Shown: positions 6,903 through 15,710, counted from the first letter of the stretch. The stretch: DNA of 64,000 nt from Geodermatophilaceae bacterium URHA0031 (GCA_000620205.1 JHVP01000007.1:124001-188000), one strand, 5' to 3'. Translations and numbers: made by a program. The notes: generated from the sequence alone by a model not told the origin.

Positions 6903-9038
6903 GTGCTCGACTCCCTCGCCCGTTGGTGCGTCCGCTCGCGGCGGCTCGTCGTCGCGCTGTGGCTGGTCGCCGTCGTCGGGCTCTCCGTCCTCGCCGGTGC
7001 CTTCGCCGGCCCGACCAGCGACGACTTCACCCTGCCCGGCTCGGAGAGCACCCGCGCCGCCGGCCTGCTCGCCGACGCCGGCTTCGAGGCCCGCTCGGGC
7101 TACCAGGCCCAGGTGGTGCTGCACCGGACCGCCGGCCTCGACGACCCGGCGGTCCGCGCGGCGGCAGCCGACCTCGCGGCCGGCATCGCCGGCCAGGTGC
7201 CCGGCGCCGAGGTCGTGTCCCCGTTCGACCCGGCCGGAGGGCAGCAGCTCTCGCCCGACGGCACCATCGGCTACCTGCAGGTCGACCTCCCGCAGCGCAC
7301 GGTCGAGGAGCTCACCGCGGTCAGCGACACGATCGGCGGGCTGCGTGCGGACGTCGACGTCCCCGGGCTGCAGGTCGAGGTCGGCGGGCTGGTGCTCGAC
7401 GAGGACGCCGCCGGCGGGCCGCCCGCCGAGGTGATCGGCGTGATCGCCGCCGCGCTGATCCTCTTCATGGCGTTCGGCTCGCTGCTGGCGATGGCCCTGC
7501 CGCTGGTGGTCGGGGTGCTGGGCGCGTTCTGCGGCATCGCCGCGATCGAGCTCGCCGCGCACGTCATCGACGTGCCGAGCTTCGCCGGCGCCGCCGCCGG
7601 GATGATCGCCATCGGCGTCGGCATCGACTACTCGCTGCTGCAGGTGACCCGGTACCGCGAGGCACTGCGCGACGGGTTGCCGGTCGTCGATGCGGTCGTG
7701 CTGGCCCAGCGCACGGCCGGCCGCTCGGTTCTCTTCGCCGGGACGACCGTGGTGATCGCCTCGCTGGGGCTGGTGTTCATGGGCCTGGCGCTGATCACCG
7801 GCGTCGCCATCGGCATCGCCGTCGCGGTGTTGGTCACCATGCTGGCTGCGGTCACCCTGCTGCCGGCGCTGCTCGGGTTCGCCGGCGCGCGGCTGGGCAG
7901 GGTGCGGCGGGGTGCTTCGGAGGGTGCGGCCGCGGCGCGCTGGGCGCGGGCGGTGCAGCGACGCCCGGCGGTGTGGGCGGTGGGCTCGCTGGCTGCGCTG
8001 GTGCTCCTCGCCGTCCCGGTGCTGGACCTGCGGCTCGGCTTCAGTGACGCCGGCACGCTCAGCACCGACAGCACCGCCCGCCGGGCCTACGACCTGCTCG
8101 GCGAGGGGTTCGGCCCGGGCGTCAACGGCCCGATGGTGGTCGCCGTCTCGGCTCCGGACGCCGGGGCGGTCGCGGCCGATCTGGCGGGTGCCGTCGGCGC
8201 CGACCCCGGCGTCGCCTCGGTCAGCCCACCGGTCGTGTCCGCGGACGGCGGGACGGCGCTGCTGCAGGTGCTGCCGTCGTCCGCGCCGCGTGACGAGGCC
8301 ACCACCGACCTGGTGCACCGGCTGCGCGAGGACGTCGTCCCGGCGGCTGCGGGCGATGCCGAGGTGGCGATCGGGGGTGCTCAGGCGGCCGCGATCGACT
8401 TCGCCGACTACACCGCCCAGCGGCTGCCGGTGTTCCTCGCCGTGGTGCTCGGGCTGTCGTTCCTGCTGCTCGTGCTGGTCTTCCGCGGGCTGCTGGTCGC
8501 GCTCAAGGCGGTGGTGGTGAACCTGCTGTCGCTGGCCGCGGCGTTCGGCGCGGTGGTCGCCGTCTTCCAGTGGGGGTGGGGTGCGGACCTGATCGGCGTC
8601 GAGGGAGAGGCGCCAGTGGAGGCCTGGGTGCCGATGATGCTGATCGCCATCGTCTTCGGGCTCTCGATGGACTACGAGGTCTTCCTGATCTCCCGGATCC
8701 GCGAGGAGTACGACCGGAGCGGGGACAACGCGAGCGCGGTGACGCTCGGCCTGGCCCGGACGGCGCGGGTGATCACCGCAGCCGCGGCGATCATGGTGTG
8801 CGTCTTCGGCAGCTTCGTGTTCGGCGCGACCCGGGAGCTGCAGCTGTTCGGCTTCGGGCTCGCCGTCGCGGTGCTGATCGACGCCACGCTGGTCCGGCTG
8901 GTGCTGGTGCCGGCGACCATGGAGCTGCTCGGGAAGGCGAACTGGTGGCTGCCGCGCCGGCTGGACCGCGCCCTGCCGCACCTCACCGTCGAGACACCGG
9001 TCGAGGACCGTGCGCTGGAGGACGCACTCGTCCGCTGA
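6903..9038 (+). CDS. MMPL-family (RND superfamily) transporter
   Basis: A 711-residue membrane protein with two tandem MMPL halves. Each has one N-terminal helix, an extracytoplasmic porter domain (about 35-170 and 375-490) and a bundle of five helices. Typical motifs are the first helix after R-R-L-V-V-A-L-W-L, G-I-G-V-G-I-D-Y-S-L-L in half one and F-G-L-S-M-D-Y-E-V-F-L-I-S-R in half two, where the Asp-Tyr pairs form the proton relay. Such proteins export lipids, antibiotics or other hydrophobic compounds; the substrate is unknown. The GTG start has AGGAG six bases upstream. The divergent two-component pair probably controls it. Segments of a second, broken copy lie at 15.9-16.15 kb, and an intact paralogue is at 61.5 kb. 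Confidence 0.9.
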   Translation: MLDSLARWCVRSRRLVVALWLVAVVGLSVLAGAFAGPTSDDFTLPGSESTRAAGLLADAGFEARSGYQAQVVLHRTAGLDDPAVRAAAADLAAGIAGQVPGAEVVSPFDPAGGQQLSPDGTIGYLQVDLPQRTVEELTAVSDTIGGLRADVDVPGLQVEVGGLVLDEDAAGGPPAEVIGVIAAALILFMAFGSLLAMALPLVVGVLGAFCGIAAIELAAHVIDVPSFAGAAAGMIAIGVGIDYSLLQVTRYREALRDGLPVVDAVVLAQRTAGRSVLFAGTTVVIASLGLVFMGLALITGVAIGIAVAVLVTMLAAVTLLPALLGFAGARLGRVRRGASEGAAAARWARAVQRRPAVWAVGSLAALVLLAVPVLDLRLGFSDAGTLSTDSTARRAYDLLGEGFGPGVNGPMVVAVSAPDAGAVAADLAGAVGADPGVASVSPPVVSADGGTALLQVLPSSAPRDEATTDLVHRLREDVVPAAAGDAEVAIGGAQAAAIDFADYTAQRLPVFLAVVLGLSFLLLVLVFRGLLVALKAVVVNLLSLAAAFGAVVAVFQWGWGADLIGVEGEAPVEAWVPMMLIAIVFGLSMDYEVFLISRIREEYDRSGDNASAVTLGLARTARVITAAAAIMVCVFGSFVFGATRELQLFGFGLAVAVLIDATLVRLVLVPATMELLGKANWWLPRRLDRALPHLTVETPVEDRALEDALVR

Positions 9039-9118
9039 ATCACCGACAGGGGGCTGTCGTCGCCGCGGACGACGGTGGGTCGAGCCGGGACAGGCCCGGC
9101 ACGACAGGAGGCGACGAC

Positions 9119-9499
9119 ATGCCCGCACTGAACAGCATCGGCTGGTTCGAGATCGGCACCGACGACCCGGCCACCGCCGCGCGCTTCTACGGCGAGGTGT
9201 TCGGCTGGACGGTCAGCCACGACGACTCGGCGAGCACCGACCCGGCGTACCAGGTGGTGACCACCGGCGACGGCCAGGGCCTGCGGGGCGGGCTCTTCGC
9301 CACCCGAGGGCAGCTGCCCGGCTACGCCGTCTTCACCGTGCTGGTCGACGATGTCGCGGGTGCCTGCCGGCGGGTGGAAGAGGCCGGCGGGCAGGTGCAG
9401 CGTGGCCCGGAGCTCAACCCGGTCGGGGTGGAGTTCGCCCACCTGCTCGACCCGGGCGGCAACCACTTCGCCGTCTTCGCCCCGCCGACTCGACCGTGA
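9119..9499 (+). CDS. VOC-family (glyoxalase/bleomycin resistance-like) protein
   Basis: A 126-residue single-module VOC protein of two beta-alpha-beta-beta-beta units. It starts with I-G-W-F-E-I-G-T-D-D-P-A-T-A-A-R-F-Y and ends with F-A-H-L-L-D-P-G-G-N-H-F-A-V-F. The conserved region resembles members annotated as glyoxalase or antibiotic-resistance proteins, with unknown substrate. The start is supported by AGGAGG at the usual distance from ATG 9119. It converges with a WYL regulator, a pairing seen often in actinobacteria. Confidence 0.85.
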   Translation: MPALNSIGWFEIGTDDPATAARFYGEVFGWTVSHDDSASTDPAYQVVTTGDGQGLRGGLFATRGQLPGYAVFTVLVDDVAGACRRVEEAGGQVQRGPELNPVGVEFAHLLDPGGNHFAVFAPPTRP

Positions 9500-9514
9500 G
9501 CCGGCAGGTACCCG

Positions 9515-10213
9515 TCAGTGCAGGGTGAGGCGGCGCACCGGCCCACGGGGGATGTCGAGGTCCCCGGTGTCGAGGGGGCGGGGCGGGCTCACCTCGGCGG
9601 TGACCGAGACCGAGAGGATCCGGTCGGTGCGGAAGGCGCGCAGCTCGTCCCGTAGCCGGCACCAGGCGACCAGGTACCAGTCGGCCTGCTTGGCGACGTA
9701 CCCCAGCGGCTCGACGTCGCGCTGCGTCGTCGCACCGGTGCGGTCCCGGTAGCGGAGACGCAGCACCCGGCGGTCGGCGACGGCGGACGCCACCTCGCGC
9801 GGGACAGGGGAGGTGGCACCCTCGTCGCCGACCAGGTGGACGCGGCCGGCCAGGTCGGCGGCGGCCGTGGCGTCGTCGGTCTGCATGGCCGACACCAGCT
9901 TGCGCAGCGCCGAACGTGCGGCCGCGACGAAGGGTGTGCCGTCCAGCCGCTGCAACGCCAGGGCCATGGCGACGGCCTCGCTCGGGGTCAGGTTGAGTGG
10001 CGGCAGGGTCCGCGCCCGGTCCAGGCAGTAGCCGCCGGTGCGGCCGGGCTCGGCCCAGATGGGGACGCCGCTCTGCTGCAGTGCGCTGATGTCGCGCTCG
10101 ACGGTGCGGGCGCTCACCTCGAACCTCCCGGCCAGCCAGCGGGCGCTGCGCGGCCGGGGGGCGATGGCCCGCAGCTCCTCCACGAGCGCGTAGAGCCGGT
10201 CGGTGCGGTTCAC
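9515..10213 (-). CDS. YafY-type HTH_11 / WYL-domain transcriptional regulator
   Basis: A 232-residue protein. Residues 1-60 form a winged helix (S-A-R-W-L-A-G-R-F-E-V-S-A-R-T-V-E-R-D-I). Residues about 130-205 are a WYL domain (V-L-R-L-R-Y-R-D-R-T-G... A-D-W-Y-L-V-A-W-C), a ligand-binding SH3-like fold. It lacks the extra C-terminal WCX extension of PafB/C proteins, so it is of the short YafY type. The GTG start at 10213 sits seven bases after TAGCGT on the minus strand and has no Shine-Dalgarno, implying a leaderless transcript. The likely target is the convergent VOC gene or itself; the sequence does not settle this. Confidence 0.88.
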   Translation of the reverse strand: MNRTDRLYALVEELRAIAPRPRSARWLAGRFEVSARTVERDISALQQSGVPIWAEPGRTGGYCLDRARTLPPLNLTPSEAVAMALALQRLDGTPFVAAARSALRKLVSAMQTDDATAAADLAGRVHLVGDEGATSPVPREVASAVADRRVLRLRYRDRTGATTQRDVEPLGYVAKQADWYLVAWCRLRDELRAFRTDRILSVSVTAEVSPPRPLDTGDLDIPRGPVRRLTLH

Positions 10214-10220
10214 GTCGCGG

Positions 10221-10226
10221 ACGCTA
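10221..10226 (-). promoter_or_regulatory. -10 element of the WYL regulator gene
   Basis: TAGCGT on the minus strand ends seven bases before GTG 10213. The spacing predicts that transcription starts at the start codon. Confidence 0.45.
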
Positions 10227-10396
10227 GAGGCCGGCTACGACGGTTCCGTGCGCCTGACCCGACGGACCTTCACCTGATCGGGTGAACCTGGCCGTCCGTC
10301 GTCACAGTCTGTCCACAGGGGCTCGGCAAGAGACGGTTCAGTTCCCTTACAGTCACCGCACTCAAAGCGACCAAGTGGCTGTTCAACGGGGGTGTC

Positions 10397-11635
10397 GTGC
10401 CGGCTGTGAGCTCTGCTGTCGACGTCGTCGACGGCGAGGTCCGGGAGCTGATCCGTCGGCGGGGGCTCGACCCGTTCACCGATCCCGGCCCGGTGCGCGT
10501 GCTGGTCCGGGACGTGGTCGCCGACTACTCGGAGCGGTCGCTGTCCTCGGCGCTGCCGCCGATCGGCGACCCGGACGGCGTGGCCCGGGACGTGCTGGAC
10601 CGGGTGGCCGGCTACGGGCCGCTGCAGCGCTGGCTGGACGACCCGGAGGTCGAGGAGATCTGGGTCAACGAGCCGGGTCGGGTCTTCGTGGCCCGCCGCG
10701 GCCGCAGCGAGCTGACCACGACGATCCTGGGTTCGGGGCAGCTGGCCGACCTGGTCGAGCGGATGCTGCGCACGTCGGGTCGCCGGATCGACATGAGCAC
10801 GCCGTTCGTCGACGCGATGCTCCCCGACGGCTCCCGGTTGCACGTCGTCATCCCGGACGTCACGCGCCGGCACATGGCGGTCAACATCAGGAAGTTCGTG
10901 CTGCAGGCGCACAGCCTGGACGAGCTGGTGGCGCTCGGGACGCTGACGACCCAGGCCGCCCGGTTCCTCGAGGCCGCGGTCGCCGCGGGGCTCAACGTCC
11001 TGGTGTCCGGCGGCACGCAGGCAGGCAAGACCACGCTGCTGAACTGCCTGTGCGCGGCGATCCCCGCCCGCGAGCGGGTGGTCACCTGCGAGGAGGTCTT
11101 CGAGCTGCGGGTGCCGTTGCCCGACGTGGTCGCCATGCAGACCCGCCAGCCCAACCTGGAGGGCGCCGGGGAGATCCCGCTGCGCCGGCTGGTGAAGGAG
11201 GCGCTGCGGATGCGGCCCTCCCGGCTGGTGGTGGGCGAGGTCCGGCAGGAGGAGTGCCTGGACCTGCTGATCGCGTTGAACAGCGGCCTGCCCGGCATGT
11301 GCACCCTGCACGCCAACAGCGCCCGCGAGGCCGTGGTCAAGATGTGCACCTTGCCGCTGCTGGCGGGGGAGAACATCGGCCACGCGTTCGTCGTCCCCAC
11401 CGTGGCGTCCAGCGTCGACCTCGTGGTGCACGTCGGCACCGACCCGAGCGGGCAGCGCCGGCTGCGCGAGGTCGTGGCGCTGTCCGGTCGCACCGAGGGC
11501 AGCGTGGTCGAGACCGCCGACGTCTTCACCACCCGCGAGGGCCGGCTGGTGCGTGCCGACGGGTACCCGCCGCACGCCGACCGCTTCGCCGCGCACGGCT
11601 TCGACCTCGCCGCCCTGCTCGGGGACCGGCCGTGA
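10397..11635 (+). CDS. tadA: TadA/CpaF-type secretion ATPase
   Basis: A 412-residue VirB11-like ATPase that powers assembly of Tad (Flp-type) pili. The N-terminal domain (to about residue 160) includes G-Y-G-P-L-Q-R-W-L-D-D-P-E-V-E-E-I-W-V-N. The Walker A at about 204-213 reads G-G-T-Q-A-G-K-T-T, with Ala where Gly is most common. Downstream are a Walker B region (R-L-V-V-G-E-V-R) and the His box (C-T-L-H-A-N-S-A). The GTG start overlaps no gene; the probable -10 is TACAGT at 10348-10353. It leads a tightly overlapping operon with tadB and tadC. No TadZ-like gene precedes it. Two fragments of another tadA copy lie at about 18.6 and 19.4 kb. Confidence 0.92.
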   Translation: MPAVSSAVDVVDGEVRELIRRRGLDPFTDPGPVRVLVRDVVADYSERSLSSALPPIGDPDGVARDVLDRVAGYGPLQRWLDDPEVEEIWVNEPGRVFVARRGRSELTTTILGSGQLADLVERMLRTSGRRIDMSTPFVDAMLPDGSRLHVVIPDVTRRHMAVNIRKFVLQAHSLDELVALGTLTTQAARFLEAAVAAGLNVLVSGGTQAGKTTLLNCLCAAIPARERVVTCEEVFELRVPLPDVVAMQTRQPNLEGAGEIPLRRLVKEALRMRPSRLVVGEVRQEECLDLLIALNSGLPGMCTLHANSAREAVVKMCTLPLLAGENIGHAFVVPTVASSVDLVVHVGTDPSGQRRLREVVALSGRTEGSVVETADVFTTREGRLVRADGYPPHADRFAAHGFDLAALLGDRP

Positions 11636-12498
11636 CCTCCTCCGGCGGACTCCTCGGACTCGGCCTGGGCATCGGGTTGCTGCTGATCTGGCGCAGCGGC
11701 TCCCGGGCGCCGGTGCGACGGTCCGGTGTCGCCCGACCTGGCCGCCGTCAGCAGTTGCTCGCCGCCGCCGGCCTGACCGGCATCAACTCCGCTCAGCTGC
11801 TCGCCCTGCAGGTCGCGCTCGGCCTGGTCGCCACCGTCCTCGTGCTGCTGACCACCCGGACGGTCACCATCAGCCTGGTCTTCGGAGTGTTCGGGGCCGC
11901 GGTGCCGTACCTGCTGGTGCGCCGGCTGGCCGCCAAGCGCCGGGCCGACCTGCGCGAGGTGTGGCCCGAGGTCGTGGACAACCTGGCGTCGGCGGTGCGC
12001 GCCGGCCTGTCCCTCCCCGAGGCGCTGTCCGCCCTCGCGGTCCGCGGACCCGAGGTGCTCCGCCCGGCGTTCGGCCGGTTCGCCGCCGACCACCGGAGCA
12101 GCGGCCGGTTCAGCGACGCACTGGACCGGCTCAAGGACGACCTCGCCGACCCCGTGGGCGATCGCATCGTCGAGACGCTGCGGGTCGCCCGTGAGGTCGG
12201 TGGCAGCGACCTGGGCCGGGTGCTCCGCACGCTGGCCGCCTTCCTCCGTGAGGACGCCCGGGCCCGCGCCGAGCTGGGGACCCGGCAGGGCTGGGTGGTC
12301 CAGGCCGCCCGGCTCGCCGTCGGCGCGCCCTGGGTCGTCCTGCTGCTGCTGGCCACCCAGCAGCAGACGCTGACCGCCTACGACAGCCCGATCGGGACGG
12401 CGCTGCTGATCGGTGGCGGCGTGGTGTGCCTGGCGGCGTACCGGCTGATGCTGCGCATCGGGCGGCTGCCCGAGGACGTCCGGGTGCTGCAGGCATGA
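11632..12498 (+). CDS. tadB: TadB-like type II secretion F-domain membrane protein
   Basis: A 288-residue protein with an N-terminal membrane helix, a helical pair at about residues 55-100, the cytoplasmic T2SSF domain (W-P-E-V-V-D-N-L-A-S-A-V-R-A-G-L-S-L-P-E-A-L) and two C-terminal helices. This is the inner-membrane platform of the Tad pilus system. GTG 11632 overlaps the tadA stop (GTGA), so translation is coupled. The Arg-rich region around residues 25-40 follows the first helix. Confidence 0.88.
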   Translation: MTSSGGLLGLGLGIGLLLIWRSGSRAPVRRSGVARPGRRQQLLAAAGLTGINSAQLLALQVALGLVATVLVLLTTRTVTISLVFGVFGAAVPYLLVRRLAAKRRADLREVWPEVVDNLASAVRAGLSLPEALSALAVRGPEVLRPAFGRFAADHRSSGRFSDALDRLKDDLADPVGDRIVETLRVAREVGGSDLGRVLRTLAAFLREDARARAELGTRQGWVVQAARLAVGAPWVVLLLLATQQQTLTAYDSPIGTALLIGGGVVCLAAYRLMLRIGRLPEDVRVLQA

Positions 12499-13436
12499 GC
12501 GCCGGGCTGACCGGGATGCTGCTGGGCCTGGCCGCGGCGACCGGCGTGCTGCTCGTCGTGGCCTTCTCCCCGCCCGTCCGGCAGGTCCGGCTGGTCGACC
12601 GGCTGGCGCCGTACGTGCACGACAGCCCTGCGCCGTCCCGGTTGCTCGGCACCGCCACCCAGCCCGGCCTGCTCACCGCTGCGCGGCGGGTGTTCGGCCC
12701 GGTGCTGGCCGACGGCGCCCGGCACGTCGACCGGCTGCTCGGCGGCCGTGCGGCGGTGCGCCGCCGGCTGGACGCGCTCGGCGCGGACACCACGGTCGAG
12801 GACTTCCGGGTCGAGCAGGTGGTCTGGGGCGGGCTCGGCCTGCTGGGTGCCGCCCTGATCGCCGCGGCCGGGTCGGCGGTGGCGGGGTCGGTGAACGTCC
12901 TCTCGGTCGTGCTGTTGGGCGTCGGAGGCCTGGTCGGCGGCGTGCTCGGTCGCGACTGGTGGCTCACCCAGCAGGTCCAGCGCCGCGAGGAGCTGCTGCT
13001 CGCGGAGTTCCCGGTCGTCGCGGAGCTGCTCGCCCTGGCGGTGACGGCGGGGGAGAGCCCGACGGCGGCGATCGCCCGGGTGACGCGGCTGTCCGGCGGC
13101 GAACTGGCTCGTGAGCTCAGCGCCACCCTGGGGCGGGCCCGGGCCGGGGTGCCGCTGGTGGAGTCGCTGCAGCAACTGGCCGACCGCACCTCGCTGGACG
13201 CGCTCGCCCGCTTCGTCGACGGCCTGGTCGTCGCCATCGAGCGCGGCACACCGCTGGCCGAGGTGCTCCGGGCCCAGGCCGCCGACGTCCGGGAGGCCGG
13301 CAAGCGGCAACTGCTCGAGGCCGGTGGCCGCAAGGAGATCGCCATGATGGTGCCGGTCGTGTTTCTGGTGTTGCCGGTCACCGTCATGTTCGCCCTGTTC
13401 CCGGGGTTGATCAGCATCGTCTCGCTGGCGCAGTGA
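12495..13436 (+). CDS. tadC: TadC-like type II secretion F-domain membrane protein
   Basis: A 313-residue second platform protein: one N-terminal helix, a cytoplasmic segment, a helix pair at about 110-150, a T2SSF domain (E-F-P-V-V-A-E-L-L-A-L-A-V-T-A-G-E-S-P-T-A-A-I) and a terminal helix ending P-G-L-I-S-I-V-S-L-A-Q. The start overlaps the tadB stop in ATGA. TadB and TadC are expected to form a heteromeric base through which TadA drives pilin or pseudopilin extrusion. Confidence 0.88.
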   Translation: MSAGLTGMLLGLAAATGVLLVVAFSPPVRQVRLVDRLAPYVHDSPAPSRLLGTATQPGLLTAARRVFGPVLADGARHVDRLLGGRAAVRRRLDALGADTTVEDFRVEQVVWGGLGLLGAALIAAAGSAVAGSVNVLSVVLLGVGGLVGGVLGRDWWLTQQVQRREELLLAEFPVVAELLALAVTAGESPTAAIARVTRLSGGELARELSATLGRARAGVPLVESLQQLADRTSLDALARFVDGLVVAIERGTPLAEVLRAQAADVREAGKRQLLEAGGRKEIAMMVPVVFLVLPVTVMFALFPGLISIVSLAQ

Positions 13437-13465
13437 CGCCGGTGACCGACAGAGGAGGACGACGG

Positions 13466-13672
13466 ATGCGCGGTTACGCGTTCCTGCTGGCTGCGCTGGC
13501 GGCCCTGACCGACCGGCTGCGGGAGGACGATCCCGAGCGGGGCGACGTCCCGGGCTGGGTCATGATCACGGTGATGACGGCGGCGCTGGTGCTGGCCATC
13601 CTGGTGCCGTTCCGGACGGCGATCGTGGACGCGGTGTCCGCGGCGCTGGAGTCCGTCACGAGTGCGGGCTGA
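13466..13672 (+). CDS. Small single-helix membrane protein of the tad operon (possible pilin-like)
   Basis: A 68-residue protein with one hydrophobic helix (about residues 34-55: G-W-V-M-I-T-V-M-T-A-A-L-V-L-A) preceded by acidic residues. Small proteins with this E-R-G-D-V-P-G-W-V-M-I-T-V-M-T pattern sit at this place in actinobacterial tad loci and may stand in for the Flp pilin. However, the standard Flp G-x-x-x-x-E-Y processing motif is absent. ATG 13466 is preferred because GAGGAGG lies about seven bases upstream. A GTG at 13433 overlapping the tadC stop would add 11 residues. Confidence 0.7.
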   Translation: MRGYAFLLAALAALTDRLREDDPERGDVPGWVMITVMTAALVLAILVPFRTAIVDAVSAALESVTSAG

Positions 13673-14123
13673 GGAAGGGCCTCTCCGCTCCGCACCGCTG
13701 GCGGGCTCGCGGCGGGCCCCCGCGCAGGGGTCGACTGGCGACCGGGAGCGGGGCAGCGCGGTCGTCGACTTCGTGCTGGTCGGTGTGCTGGTCGTCGCGT
13801 TGTTGCTGGCGGTGCTGCAGATCGCGGTCTACGTGCACCTGCGCAACGTCGTGGTGGCCAGTGCCCAGGAGGGCGCCCGGTACGCGGCGGACGCCGACGT
13901 GCCCACCGATGCCGGCGCGGGCCGGACGCTGGAGGTGGTCGGGCGGGCGACCTCCGCGCGGACGGCGGCCGGGCTGAGCTGCACGTCGGTGCAGGAGGTC
14001 GACGGCAGCGGTCTGGCGCTGGTCGTCGTCCGCTGCACCGGTGCGGTGCCGAGCCTGTTCGCCCCGTTGGGGGACCTGCTGCCGCTGGTGGCCACCGGCC
14101 GTGCGGTGGAGGAGGCGCCGTGA
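13662..14123 (+). CDS. TadE-like pseudopilin
   Basis: A 153-residue protein. A 30-residue polar leader is followed by R-G-S-A-V-V-D-F-V-L-V-G and a single long hydrophobic helix (about residues 33-60), then a secreted domain with two cysteines (S-C-T-S and R-C-T-G). This is the TadE/TadG layout of a pseudopilin processed at the Gly/Ser junction by a prepilin peptidase. The usual Glu at position +5 is replaced by Asp. GTG 13662 overlaps the previous gene's end. An ATG is lacking, so the exact start is less sure. Confidence 0.8.
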   Translation: MRAEEGPLRSAPLAGSRRAPAQGSTGDRERGSAVVDFVLVGVLVVALLLAVLQIAVYVHLRNVVVASAQEGARYAADADVPTDAGAGRTLEVVGRATSARTAAGLSCTSVQEVDGSGLALVVVRCTGAVPSLFAPLGDLLPLVATGRAVEEAP

Positions 14124-14578
14124 ACCGGTGGCGCGACCGGCTGGGCGGGGAGGGCGGGTCGGCGATCGTGGAGTTCGTCTTCATCGCGCTGGTGGTGTTC
14201 TTGCCGCTGGTCTACCTGGTGGCCGGGTTCTCTTCGGTGCAGCGCGGGGTGTTCGCCGCGACCGAGGCGGCGCGGGAGGCCGGCCGGGCGCTGGGCACCG
14301 CTCCGGACCCGGTCAGCGGTCAGGCGCGGGCGGAGGCCGCGGTGGCCATCGCGGTGGAGGACCAGTCGGTGGAGGCGACCGATGTGGTCCTCGGCTATGC
14401 GCCGGTGGGTGCGGGCTGTGGCGGGGCGGGTGGCTACACCCCGGCGCTGACACCGGGGGAGGAGTTCATCGTGTGCGTGACGGTGACCGTGAGGGTGCCG
14501 CTGCTGCCGGACTTCATCGACGCCAACACCGCCACCGGCGAATTCGTCGTCGAACGCGACCGCTACGTCGACGGCTGA
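14120..14578 (+). CDS. TadE-like pseudopilin, second copy
   Basis: A 152-residue protein with the canonical prepilin-like junction G-G-S-A-I-V-E-F-V-F (Glu at +5 present). A helix follows to about residue 40, then an exported domain with two cysteines (G-A-G-C-G-G and I-V-C-V). GTG 14120 overlaps the upstream TGA. It is the last gene of the tad operon. No TadV-type peptidase is in the window, so processing must depend on a peptidase encoded elsewhere. Confidence 0.82.
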   Translation: MNRWRDRLGGEGGSAIVEFVFIALVVFLPLVYLVAGFSSVQRGVFAATEAAREAGRALGTAPDPVSGQARAEAAVAIAVEDQSVEATDVVLGYAPVGAGCGGAGGYTPALTPGEEFIVCVTVTVRVPLLPDFIDANTATGEFVVERDRYVDG

Positions 14579-14725
14579 CTCGGCATGCTCGCTTCACAGG
14601 GTCACGGACCGACTGCCCGCTGAGAGCGCTAGCTGGCTGCAGGCGGGCCTTCTGTGCGGGCAGCGTCTCCAACCGTAGTGACCGCCGGGCAGCATGCCGA
14701 ACAGCGTTGACCAGCGGAAAGGGCC

Positions 14726-14746
14726 CGAGGACAGTCCGGGCTCCAC
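14726..14746 (+). other. Short stretch resembling the conserved 5' core of RNase P RNA
   Basis: GAGGACAGTCCGGGCTCC differs at one base from the widely conserved rnpB P4 segment (GAGGAAAGTCCGGGCTCC, from memory). The rest of rnpB, including the ACAGAAA...AGACCGCC part, is not found nearby, so this is at most a fragment. The surrounding gap (14579-14804) holds no gene I can support. Confidence 0.25.
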
Positions 14747-14804
14747 CGCCCATGTCGACGACCGCAACAGCGCGGCCGCATCGGGCGCCGCCAAGGGAGA
14801 CCTC

Positions 14805-15401
14805 ATGGTCGTCGGAAAACGAATACTGGCCACCGGCGCAGCTGCCGCGGGGCTCGCGCTCGCTCTTCCAGCCTTGCCCGCGGCAGCGGCACCGGCCGCT
14901 TCAGGGCACGTCCTCGTCGAGGTGATCGACATCGACGAGACCACGACGCAGGAGGACTTCTGCGGCATCACCGGTCTGACTGTCCAGGTGCACGACGTCT
15001 TCCACGGTCGCGAGTCCTACACCTTCCGAGGCGCGGACTCGATCCCGTACTTCACCGGGACTTTCCACGGCGTGAGCACCTTCACTGAGCCCGACGGTAC
15101 GACGGTGACCATCAAGGCCAACACCGTGACCAAGGATCAGCGCATCGTCGAGAACCCGGATGGGACGTGGACGATCACGTCCCAGAGTGCCGGTGGCTTC
15201 CTCGTCATCGGGCCCAACGGGACGCTGCGCGACCCGGGGATGATCCGATTCCAGGTTGTCATCGACCCCAATGGAACACCACAGGATCCGGACGACGACG
15301 TGTTCCTGGAGGACCTCGGACCGGTCACCGACAGCACCGGCCTCAACGAGACGGGTCCGACCTTCTGCTCCGATTTCCTGCTGCTGACGGGGCGGGCGTG
15401 A
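14805..15401 (+). CDS. Secreted protein of unknown function
   Basis: A 198-residue protein. Residues 1-30 form a signal peptide (basic V-V-G-K-R, hydrophobic A/L core, A-A-A-A-P cleavage region). The mature part is mostly beta-rich and polar, with D-F-C-G near its start and F-C-S-D near its end, so a single disulfide could close the domain. Similar proteins exist in actinobacteria as hypothetical secreted proteins; no catalytic motif is seen. ATG 14805 follows AAGGGAG. GC content is lower than in the tad operon, suggesting a different history. Confidence 0.65.
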   Translation: MVVGKRILATGAAAAGLALALPALPAAAAPAASGHVLVEVIDIDETTTQEDFCGITGLTVQVHDVFHGRESYTFRGADSIPYFTGTFHGVSTFTEPDGTTVTIKANTVTKDQRIVENPDGTWTITSQSAGGFLVIGPNGTLRDPGMIRFQVVIDPNGTPQDPDDDVFLEDLGPVTDSTGLNETGPTFCSDFLLLTGRA

Positions 15402-15710
15402 CGACTCGGGGTTGATGTGTTTCCAGGTGGGGGCCACCTGACCCGCACCTCAGACCCCGGAATGGTCGTAGGGGCTTCCGCGTCACGGTCGATGAGCAAG
15501 CAACTGGTCCCCGTCGTCGAGATGACGGCGGGGACCTGTTGTGCCTTGCGGGCTACTGCTCCTGTGCTGCTGGGCGAGCGACCGCGGCCGCGACGACGGC
15601 GCGCCGGCGGTCCTTCTCTCACTCCCGCCCACCAACAGCGCGATGTAGTCGCCTCCGGGTTGGATGACCGAGATCCGACCGTCAGGCAGGCTCGGCACGT
15701 CGTCGATCCG
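15402..15710. other. Gene-poor stretch with one short hairpin
   Basis: No convincing gene. CAGGTGG-GGG-CCACCTG at 15424-15440 forms a 7-bp stem that could terminate the secreted-protein transcript. The remaining open frames have poor codon character. It leads directly into the broken response-regulator copy. Confidence 0.4.

Noticed and set aside
6891..9128. A 745-residue open frame on the minus strand
   Set aside because: Shadow of the first MMPL gene. Composition is atypical and no start signal is present.
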